Part shown: positions 57,486-64,000 of the stretch, piece by piece | Layout: the number at the start of each line of letters is the position of its first letter | Position numbering within the stretch: position 1 is the stretch's first letter | NCBI RefSeq assembly: GCF_023156285.1 | Contig: NZ_JAKZAJ010000006.1 | Coordinates: 62,001-126,000, forward strand | Length of the DNA stretch: 64,000 bases | DNA from: Marinobacter koreensis | Lineage (GTDB): Bacteria; Pseudomonadota; Gammaproteobacteria; Pseudomonadales; Oleiphilaceae | Direction: 5' to 3' | Translations under genes and position numbers: made by a program | The notes under the pieces: generated by a model | What the model was told of the DNA's origin: nothing | Seen by the model: the letters and a program-made list of their open reading frames with translations, nothing else | The model's database searches: none

Positions 57486-58999
57486 CCAATCCGTCGCGCA
57501 TTCCGTTTTACGTCGCCGTACTTCTGCTGATCGGCGCCGGCATTTCCCTGGCGATCTGGCGCCACATGGAGCTTGGCATTCCCTGGCTGGCCGGCGAACA
57601 GCGGCCGGTCTGGATGGTCGAAGCCCGGATTGACTTCGACAGCAACAACGGCCCGGTGCTTGCCAGCCTCAACGTCCCGGAGCAGCCCCCCGGATTCAGC
57701 ATCATTTCCGAACAGGCGGCTTCGCCCGGTTACGGCTTTTCCATCGTGGGCAAGAACGGGAATCGAAGGGCTGAGTGGACCAAGCGTGACGTCGTAGGGC
57801 CACAGACCCTGTATTTCAAAGCCCAGTTTGTGCCATCGGATCGCGACCGACCCGACCTCTCCGCACGCAAGCCTAGGGCCCACGACGTTTTCTGGGAAGA
57901 ACCCCAGGCCACTGCTGTACGTGAAATTCTCGACCAGGCACGGGAACGTTCCAGTACCCCGGAAAGCATGACCCGGGAGGTTATCCGACTGATGCGGCCG
58001 GACGGCGCCAACCAGAATACGGCCCTGCTCGCCTCTGACGGTGATAACATCTCGCTCCTCGTCAAGATGCTCAACCATGCGGGCATACCCGCTCGGACGG
58101 CCGATGGACTCAGGCTTGAGGATGCCCGGCGGCGACAACAGCTCATGCCGTTCCTGCAGATCTACAACGGGTCCCGCTGGCTGACCTTTGATCCGAAAAC
58201 CGGTGAACAGGGACTGCCGGACAACCTGCTGCTTTGGCGGGAAGGATCCGCCTCCCTCCTGGATGTGGTCGGCGGCGACAACTCCCGGGTAAGCTTTTCC
58301 ATGCTCCGGCAGACCGTGCCTGCCCTCCAGCTGGCCACGATGCAGTCCAAGTCCAACAGTCTTGGCTACCTGGGCTTCTACGAGTTACCCATCGAAGAGC
58401 AGAGCATGTTCCGCCTGTTGCTGCTGCTTCCGCTTGGCGCCTTCGTGGTTGCCTTCATGCGTATGCTTATCGGCATAAGAACATCCGGCACCTTTATGCC
58501 CGTGCTGATTGCCGTGGCCTTTGTTCAAACCGCGCTGATCCCGGGACTGGTCGCCTTCGTGGCGATTGTTGCGATTGGCCTCCTGATGCGGGGTTACCTG
58601 TCGAGCCTGAACCTGCTGCTGGTCTCCCGGATTTCCGCTCTCATCATACTGGTTATTTTCATCACCGCCGGTCTGTCTGTCTTTGGCTATCAGATGGGGT
58701 TCAATACCGGCATGACCGTCACCTTTTTCCCGATGGTCATCATCGCCTGGACCATCGAGCGCATGTCCATCCTGTGGGAAGAAGAAGGGGTTCGGGAGGT
58801 TCTGATCCAGGGCACCGGCAGCCTGTTTGTCGCAGTGTGCGCCTATTTGCTGATGAGCATACCTCTTTCGGGCCATCTGACTTTCAATTTCCCGGAGCTG
58901 CACCTGGTGATTCTGGGGCTGATTCTTCTGATGGGTCAGTACACCGGCTACAAGCTGACCGAACTGCGGCGCTTTTCACCCATGAAGGTTTACGACTGA
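57482..58999 (+). CDS. UUP1-type inactive transglutaminase / multi-TM membrane protein
   Basis: A 505-residue membrane protein: one N-terminal helix (about 8-27), a periplasmic region (about 30-300) and about seven C-terminal helices. The periplasmic part carries a transglutaminase-like core (NISLLVKMLNHAGIPARTADG, then WLTFDP), but the usual catalytic cysteine is missing (D-N-I in its place), so it should be a binding rather than a catalytic domain. It starts with TTG overlapping the upstream stop. It belongs to the family repeatedly found with DUF785 and RimK-like genes. Confidence 0.85.
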   Translation: MTNPSRIPFYVAVLLLIGAGISLAIWRHMELGIPWLAGEQRPVWMVEARIDFDSNNGPVLASLNVPEQPPGFSIISEQAASPGYGFSIVGKNGNRRAEWTKRDVVGPQTLYFKAQFVPSDRDRPDLSARKPRAHDVFWEEPQATAVREILDQARERSSTPESMTREVIRLMRPDGANQNTALLASDGDNISLLVKMLNHAGIPARTADGLRLEDARRRQQLMPFLQIYNGSRWLTFDPKTGEQGLPDNLLLWREGSASLLDVVGGDNSRVSFSMLRQTVPALQLATMQSKSNSLGYLGFYELPIEEQSMFRLLLLLPLGAFVVAFMRMLIGIRTSGTFMPVLIAVAFVQTALIPGLVAFVAIVAIGLLMRGYLSSLNLLLVSRISALIILVIFITAGLSVFGYQMGFNTGMTVTFFPMVIIAWTIERMSILWEEEGVREVLIQGTGSLFVAVCAYLLMSIPLSGHLTFNFPELHLVILGLILLMGQYTGYKLTELRRFSPMKVYD

Positions 59000-59000
59000 G

Positions 59001-59951
59001 ATGGGCTGGATTTCACCTCGGGCACTGAACCGGCTGGGCATGCTCAACATGAACCGGCGCAATGTGGACTACATCGCGCGGTATAACGAGCGTGCCTCGT
59101 ACCCACTGGTGGACAACAAACTCAAGACCAAACTCGTAGTCGCCGAGTACGGGGTGAAAACTCCCAGGCTCCTCCAGGTGGTTCGTGAGCAGCATGAAAT
59201 CTCGCATTTCCGTGAAATGGCCGAGGATCTGGCCGGCTTTGCCATCAAACCCGCGAAAGGCTCCGGCGGCAAAGGCATCACCGTCATTACCGGACGCGAC
59301 GGCGACGAATACATCAAAGGTTCCGGTGTGCGGGTGAATGCCGGGTATCTGGAGCGTCACCTGACCAATATTCTGGCGGGCCTGTACTCACTGGCGGGCA
59401 CACCCGATGTCGCCATCGTTGAGAACCTGGTGCAATCCGAGCCAACTCTTGCTCGCTATTCCCATCAGGGCGTTCCCGACATCCGGATTGTCGTTTTCAG
59501 GGGCTATCCGGTGATGGCCATGCTTCGGGTCGCCACCACAGCTTCCGATGGCAAAGCGAACCTGCACCAGGGCGCGATCGGTGTCGGCCTGGACCTGGGT
59601 TCCGGAAGAGGCCTCAATGCCGTCCAGTTCAATCGCCCGACCCTTCTTCATCCCGATACCGGGCTGGCGCTGGAGAACATCCAGATCTCCGACTGGGAGC
59701 TGATGCTTGAGATGGCAGCCCGATGTTACGAAGCCACCGGCCTGGGCTACATGGGCGTCGATCTGGTGGTGGATGCCAACGAAGGCCCCCTGCTTCTGGA
59801 GCTGAACGCCCGGCCGGGGCTCGCCATACAGATGGCGAACGGACAGGGCCTGCTCCCTCGCCTGAAGACCATCGAGAAACTCAAGCGCCCGCACTTTACG
59901 CCGCAGGAACGGGCCGAATTCGCCATGGCAACCTTCGCCGCCCGCGCCTGA
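59001..59951 (+). CDS. RimK-like ATP-grasp ligase (alpha-L-glutamate ligase-like)
   Basis: ATP-grasp protein of 316 residues. The glycine-rich loop is KPAKGSGGKGITVI (about residues 83-96), and the metal-binding LELNARPG motif lies near the C terminus. It starts one base after the upstream stop and completes a co-translated trio. The family joins amino acids, often glutamate, to a carboxylate; the substrate here is unknown. A strong terminator follows. Confidence 0.87.
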   Translation: MGWISPRALNRLGMLNMNRRNVDYIARYNERASYPLVDNKLKTKLVVAEYGVKTPRLLQVVREQHEISHFREMAEDLAGFAIKPAKGSGGKGITVITGRDGDEYIKGSGVRVNAGYLERHLTNILAGLYSLAGTPDVAIVENLVQSEPTLARYSHQGVPDIRIVVFRGYPVMAMLRVATTASDGKANLHQGAIGVGLDLGSGRGLNAVQFNRPTLLHPDTGLALENIQISDWELMLEMAARCYEATGLGYMGVDLVVDANEGPLLLELNARPGLAIQMANGQGLLPRLKTIEKLKRPHFTPQERAEFAMATFAARA

Positions 59952-59965
59952 ACCGTTGCGCAGGC

Positions 59966-59998
59966 AAAAAAAACCGGGGCAATGCCCCGGTTTTTTTT
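59966..59998. terminator. Bidirectional intrinsic terminator
   Basis: Eight A residues, a GC-rich hairpin (CCGGGGC/GCCCCGG) and eight T residues lie between the convergent ligase and BCCT genes. Confidence 0.93.
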
Positions 59999-60016
59999 AC
60001 TCAAGCCCGCACAGGA

Positions 60017-61606
60017 TCAGAGTTCACCCCGTGCAACGAGCAACTTGCGTTCGTGACTGAGGCCCTTGAGAAGCCCCCAGGTCATGATCAGCAGGATCAG
60101 AGTAAAGGGCAGACCCGCACTGATTGCAGTGGCCTGAATGGCTCCCAGAGCATCGGCACCACCGCCGAAGATCAGCGCGGCCGCAATAGCACCTTCCATC
60201 ACGGCCCAGAAGACACGCTGTGCGGTCGGCGCGTCGGTTTTACCACCGGCGGTAATGCTGTCGATCACCAGCGAGCCGGAGTCCGACGACGTCACGAAGA
60301 AGACCAGAACCAGAACGATGCCCACGAACGAGATAATCTCGGTCAGCGGCAGGTTCGCGAACATCTGGAACATGGCCAGGGACACATCGGTCAGACCATC
60401 TTTCGCCAGCGCACCAACACCGTCCTGGATCTGCTCAAGCGCAGTGCCACCGAAGCCACTCATCCAGACAACGGTGATGACCGTCGGAATGATCAGAACC
60501 GCGGTAATGAATTCCCGTACGGTACGACCGCTGGAAACCCGTGCGATGAACATACCAACGAACGGTGACCAGGAGATCCACCAGGCCCAGTAGAACACGG
60601 TCCAGCCCTGCATCCAGTCTTTATCCTCACGACCGAACGGATTACTCAGCGGAACGATATCCGTGACGTACTGGGAAGAGGTCACCCAGATGGTTTCCAG
60701 GATCTTCATGGTAGGGCCGGCAAAGATAATGAAGAACAACAGCACGCCGGCGACGCCCATATTGATGTTACTGAGTACCTTGACTCCGCCGTCCAGGCCT
60801 CGAAGCACCGAGATCAGCGCCACCGAAGTGACCGCTACAATAATGGCCATCTGAACGTTAATGCCCGAGCCGGTTCCGAACAGATAGTCCAGACCCGATG
60901 CTGCCTGTTGCGCCCCAAAACCCAGGGAAGTCGCAAGACCAAAGATGGTGGCAACAACCGCAAGCACATCAATGATGTGACCGGGCCAACCCCAGACCTT
61001 GTCCCGCAGCAGTGGGAAAAACGCCGAACGGATGGTTAGCGGCATGTTCTTGTTGAAGGCAAAGAACGCAAGGGACAGCGCCACAATTGCGTAGATAGCC
61101 CAGGGATGGAGTCCCCAATGGTACATGGTCGCGCCCATGGCAAGGTCCGCCGCCGCAGGCGTGTTGGCCTCAACATTAAAAGGCGTTTTATACCACCCGG
61201 TGTAGTAGGCGGTTGGTTCTGCGACCGCCCAGAACATAAGACCGATACCCATACCGGCCGCGAACAGCATCGCGAACCAGGACATGGTCGAAAATTCCGG
61301 TTTTGCATCCTGCCCGCCTAACCGTATCTTGCCAACCGGCAAAAAGATCAGCGCCAGGCAAACGATAACGAAGACGTTTGCGCTGAGCAGGAAAAACCAG
61401 TCAAAGCTGGCGATGATGTCCCATTTGGCACCATCCAGCATTTCCTTGGCCTGTTCCGGAAACATCAGGGTACCGATGACAAAACCCACGACGATGAGCG
61501 CTGACACCGGGAACACCCAGTTATGAAGATCCAGGCCCAGAACGTTGATATTGTCCTGGCCCGCGACGTAGTCCGTCTGATATTCGTCTTTCACTACCTC
61601 GCCCAC
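60017..61606 (-). CDS. BCCT-family transporter (glycine betaine/choline/carnitine type)
   Basis: A 12-helix secondary transporter of 529 residues. It has the family landmarks GMGIGLMFWAVAEP and WAWWISWSPFVGMFIARVS, with the aromatic box tryptophans typical of betaine-type substrates. Both tails are short, unlike the long sensing tail of BetP. It uses GTG with AGGAGG at good distance. Substrate is not fixed by sequence alone; glycine betaine or choline uptake under osmotic stress is most likely. Confidence 0.9.
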   Translation of the reverse strand: MGEVVKDEYQTDYVAGQDNINVLGLDLHNWVFPVSALIVVGFVIGTLMFPEQAKEMLDGAKWDIIASFDWFFLLSANVFVIVCLALIFLPVGKIRLGGQDAKPEFSTMSWFAMLFAAGMGIGLMFWAVAEPTAYYTGWYKTPFNVEANTPAAADLAMGATMYHWGLHPWAIYAIVALSLAFFAFNKNMPLTIRSAFFPLLRDKVWGWPGHIIDVLAVVATIFGLATSLGFGAQQAASGLDYLFGTGSGINVQMAIIVAVTSVALISVLRGLDGGVKVLSNINMGVAGVLLFFIIFAGPTMKILETIWVTSSQYVTDIVPLSNPFGREDKDWMQGWTVFYWAWWISWSPFVGMFIARVSSGRTVREFITAVLIIPTVITVVWMSGFGGTALEQIQDGVGALAKDGLTDVSLAMFQMFANLPLTEIISFVGIVLVLVFFVTSSDSGSLVIDSITAGGKTDAPTAQRVFWAVMEGAIAAALIFGGGADALGAIQATAISAGLPFTLILLIMTWGLLKGLSHERKLLVARGEL

Positions 61607-61678
61607 AATATGGCGCCTCCTGGTTGTTGAAATTCAATGTCAGAATCGGAATCCGAACGTTAAAAACGCGACAGTCTA

Positions 61679-61698
61679 ATGTTTTGAGGTCAAAACAT
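61679..61698. promoter_or_regulatory. Palindromic operator candidate upstream of the BCCT gene
   Basis: ATGTTTTGA-GG-TCAAAACAT is a perfect 9-bp-arm palindrome, 73 bp from the transporter start. Its inner part reads TTGACC on the minus strand and could overlap a -35 element. It may equally serve the divergent FMN enzyme gene. The regulator is not in the window. Confidence 0.55.
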
Positions 61699-61845
61699 CA
61701 AAGCGACAATCCTTCGCGTTTGCATCCTTATCAGGATAGCTCAAATTGAGGCATATCAAGGTCTGCCCACAGCGATCGACTGGCCAGCCGGCTTCGTACC
61801 GTTATACTGATCAGCAGTCGCCCAAGCCACCAACCAGAGGTCTAC

Positions 61846-63489
61846 ATGGCGAAAACCACTACCTTTCCGATACGTTACTCCGTCTATGCACTGAGTCTCG
61901 CCGGCCTGGCGATCTCCCTGCCTCTCTCCCTGTGGCTCGGTGAGGGCTACCTCATCACGATCATTTTCGCCGCCCTCTCCGCCGTAGGAACCTACGACTG
62001 CCTTCAGACCAGACATACGGTCAGCCGCAACTATCCGATCTCCGCACACATCCGGTATCTCGCCGAGTCCATTGGCCCGGAGATCCGCCAGTACTTCATT
62101 CAGGACGACACGGAAGAGCGCCCCTTCTCGAGGGAGCAGCGTGCGATTGTCTACCAGCGGGCCAAAAACGTTCTGGACAAACGCCCCTTTGGCACCCTGC
62201 TGCACACCTATGAGGAAGGCTTCGAATGGATGAGTCACTCACTGACACCCACCCGGATTCCGGACTCCGATTTCCGCATTGTCATTGGCAAAAATCGCCC
62301 AAAGCCTTATAGCGCCAGCGTTTTCAACATTTCGGCAATGAGCTTCGGTTCGCTATCGGCAAACGCGATCCTCAGCCTGAATACCGGCGCCAGAATGGGC
62401 AACTTCTACCACGACACCGGTGAGGGCTCGATTTCACGCTATCACCGGCAACCCGGTGGTGATCTGGTGTGGGAGATTGGGTCCGGCTATTTCGGATGTC
62501 GCAACAAGGACGGCACATTCAACGAGGAGATGTTCCGCAAGAATGCCGTGCTCGACCAGGTAAAAATGATAGAGGTCAAACTATCTCAAGGGGCCAAGCC
62601 CGGACACGGAGGTATACTGCCCGGCGCCAAGGTGACCGAAGAAATCGCGGAAGCCCGCGGCGTGTCAGTGGGCGAGGATTGCGTTTCTCCTGCCAGCCAT
62701 TCGGCGTTCTCAACCCCGATCGAGCTCCTGGAATTTCTTGATCATCTGCGCGAACTCTCGGGCGGCAAGCCGGTCGGCTTCAAATTGGCCGTTGGTCACG
62801 CGTGGGAATGGTTCGCCATCGTGAAGGCAATGCTCAAGACCGGTCGCCGGCCCGATTTTATCGTGGTTGATGGCGGCGAAGGCGGAACCGGCGCCGCACC
62901 TCTGGAGTTTATCAACCGGCTCGGCATGCCCATGACCGAGGCCCTGCTGCTGGTACACAACACTCTGGTCGCCACCAATCTGCGGGACGAAATAGCCATC
63001 GGCGCTGCCGGCAAGATCACCTCCGCGTTCAACGTGGCCCGCACTCTGGCGCTCGGTGCCGACTGGTGCAACGCCGCCAGGGGCTATATGTTCGCCCTGG
63101 GCTGCATCCAGTCACTGAGCTGCCACACGGGGAAATGTCCGACCGGCGTCGCCACGCAGGACCCTCGCCGGAGCGAGAAACTGGACGTGGAGGACAAGAG
63201 TGTCCGGGTATACAACTTCCACAAGAACACCCTGGATGCATTGCAGAACCTTCTGCAGGCGTCGGGGCTGAACCACCCTTCTGAACTCGGCCCGGAGCAT
63301 ATCGTTCGCCGGATGTCGAGCACCGAGATCCGTTCCTATCTCGACCTCTACCACTTCCTTGAACCAGGCGCCCTGCTTGAGGGTGAAACCGGGCATTCAG
63401 TGTTCGACAAGTTCTGGGAACATGCCGACGCGGAGAGCTTCGCTCCGCCGAGCTTTATAAAGGAGCTGAGGGAAACCAAACTGCGCTGA
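61846..63489 (+). CDS. FMN-binding glutamate synthase-family protein
   Basis: A 547-residue protein with one or two N-terminal membrane helices (about 12-48) followed by the GltB-like synthase barrel. Motifs include MSFGSLSANA, GQGAKPGHGG-like SQGAKPGHGGILPG, VVDGGEGGTGAAP (FMN phosphate loop) and the [3Fe-4S] cysteines in CIQSLSCHTGKCPTGVAT. It lacks the glutaminase domain of true glutamate synthase, so glutamine amide transfer is doubtful and the reaction is not known. An AGAGG precedes the ATG. It is divergent from the BCCT transporter. Confidence 0.88.
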   Translation: MAKTTTFPIRYSVYALSLAGLAISLPLSLWLGEGYLITIIFAALSAVGTYDCLQTRHTVSRNYPISAHIRYLAESIGPEIRQYFIQDDTEERPFSREQRAIVYQRAKNVLDKRPFGTLLHTYEEGFEWMSHSLTPTRIPDSDFRIVIGKNRPKPYSASVFNISAMSFGSLSANAILSLNTGARMGNFYHDTGEGSISRYHRQPGGDLVWEIGSGYFGCRNKDGTFNEEMFRKNAVLDQVKMIEVKLSQGAKPGHGGILPGAKVTEEIAEARGVSVGEDCVSPASHSAFSTPIELLEFLDHLRELSGGKPVGFKLAVGHAWEWFAIVKAMLKTGRRPDFIVVDGGEGGTGAAPLEFINRLGMPMTEALLLVHNTLVATNLRDEIAIGAAGKITSAFNVARTLALGADWCNAARGYMFALGCIQSLSCHTGKCPTGVATQDPRRSEKLDVEDKSVRVYNFHKNTLDALQNLLQASGLNHPSELGPEHIVRRMSSTEIRSYLDLYHFLEPGALLEGETGHSVFDKFWEHADAESFAPPSFIKELRETKLR

Positions 63490-63510
63490 GTCGGATGACC
63501 GGATTTAGAA

Positions 63511-63525
63511 AAAAGGATGTTTATT
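63511..63525 (+). repeat. 15-bp direct repeat, copy 1
   Basis: AAAAGGATGTTTATT, identical to 63882-63896; both copies are followed shortly by TCCAAAGC. The pair brackets tRNA-Pro. Confidence 0.7.
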
Positions 63526-63606
63526 TTTCCAAAGCTCTCGTGTAGACTTCGCTCCCGCTAAGCCACTGAGGGATCCGACACAAGTCGCTCATTGGCCAGC
63601 AGTTTT

Positions 63607-63683
63607 CGGGGCGTAGCGCAGCTTGGTAGCGCATCTGCATGGGGTGCAGAGGGTCGCAGGTTCAAATCCTGCCGTCCCGACCA
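63607..63683 (+). tRNA. tRNA-Pro (GGG anticodon)
   Basis: A 77-nt cloverleaf with encoded CCA and a fully paired acceptor stem including the C1-G72 pair that marks bacterial proline tRNAs. The anticodon loop is ATGGGGT, anticodon GGG, reading CCC and CCU codons. It closely resembles E. coli proL. Confidence 0.95.
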
Positions 63684-63700
63684 GATTGATCAACGACTTA

Positions 63701-63727
63701 GGCCAATCCTTCGGGGTTGGCCTTTTT
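63701..63727 (+). terminator. Intrinsic terminator of tRNA-Pro
   Basis: A 9-bp stem (GGCCAATCC with GGGTTGGCC, one T-G pair) closed by a TTCG tetraloop and followed by five T residues, 17 bp after the tRNA. Confidence 0.9.
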
Positions 63728-63881
63728 CGTTTTTGAATCTCCTCAATAGTAGCGCCACGATTTGCAAAATGTAGCTTGAACTCTACAGTGAATACAAAGG
63801 CTCCAATTGAAGGGGCAGAAGCTTTTCTGGTATGCAGTCGTGAAACGCGTCCTGCGAATATTTGCTAACGGTGGGAAAGTG

Positions 63882-63896
63882 AAAAGGATGTTTATT
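63882..63896 (+). repeat. 15-bp direct repeat, copy 2
   Basis: Second copy of AAAAGGATGTTTATT. It overlaps the start codon of the partial gene at the right edge. Confidence 0.7.
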
Positions 63897-64000
63897 GTCC
63901 GGTCCAAAGCCGCAATAGTTCGTCCACGGAGCTTCTACACCCGTTGGCTCATTGTGTGCCTGTACGCTGGCATCATCTCCTTTACAACGGTAACGCTGGC
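63888..64000 (+). CDS. Partial membrane protein at the window edge
   Basis: The first 37 residues of a possible gene, cut by the right edge. A basic N terminus (MFIVRSKAAIVRPRSF) is followed by the beginning of a hydrophobic helix (WLIVCLYAGIISF), as in inner-membrane sensor or anchor proteins. The ribosome binding site is poor (AAAAGG touches the ATG), so the true start may differ. Family cannot be told. Confidence 0.4.
   Translation, partial: MFIVRSKAAIVRPRSFYTRWLIVCLYAGIISFTTVTL

Overview
The window is about 60% GC, densely coded, and looks like a marine or halotolerant gammaproteobacterium. The gene order and protein types fit Marinobacter or a close relative; this is inferred from the proteins and synteny, and no database search was run. 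No phage, insertion sequence or CRISPR array was seen.

Left part (1-9350) is a beta-ketoadipate (aromatic degradation) region. On the minus strand run catB, catC, catA and the start of benA, which is cut by the window edge. catR (LysR) diverges from catB. A PcaR-like IclR regulator diverges from pcaI-pcaJ-pcaF-pcaD. Together they take benzoate and catechol to succinyl-CoA and acetyl-CoA. The control DNA is rich: paired GTTCG-N5-CGAAC palindromes lie between pcaR and pcaI, an ATAC-N7-GTAT dyad lies between catB and catR, and AAnAAnAA tracts lie next to the benA and catA ribosome binding sites. A lower-GC stretch (9480-11955) holds a FUSC-type membrane protein and a lone cyclic-nucleotide-binding domain protein.

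Centre-left (12025-34453) is housekeeping. It holds tRNA-fMet with a consensus promoter, then the minus-strand block rpsB-tsf-pyrH-frr-uppS-cdsA-dxr-rseP-bamA-skp-lpxD-fabZ-lpxA-lpxB-rnhB (translation, isoprenoid, phospholipid, outer-membrane and lipid A synthesis). Divergent from it runs the plus-strand block map-glnD-dapC-arsC-like-dapD-dapE (nitrogen sensing and lysine/DAP synthesis), and then slyX.

Centre-right (34613-47561) is more accessory. It holds a membrane-anchored cold-shock-domain protein, a Clp N-domain protein with a degenerate single AAA module overlapping a small unknown gene, gloA, a DUF1853 protein and a quinone-reductase-like enzyme. A four-gene operon (glycerate kinase, phosphatase, GT81-like synthase, GH13 phosphorylase) reads as a complete glucosylglycerate synthesis-and-recycling cycle. 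selO and class I fumarase follow.

Right part (47861-64000) holds a low-GC VolA-like lipoprotein lipase with an EF-hand-like insert, a CaiB-type CoA-transferase with a divergent AraC regulator, and a TPR-like periplasmic protein with rmuC. A tight trio follows: retropepsin-like 'zinc protease' lipoprotein, inactive-transglutaminase/multi-TM protein, and RimK-like ATP-grasp ligase. Then come a BCCT betaine-type transporter with a perfect upstream palindrome, an FMN glutamate-synthase-like protein, tRNA-Pro(GGG), and a partial gene at the edge. The glucosylglycerate operon and the BCCT carrier both point to life under salt stress.
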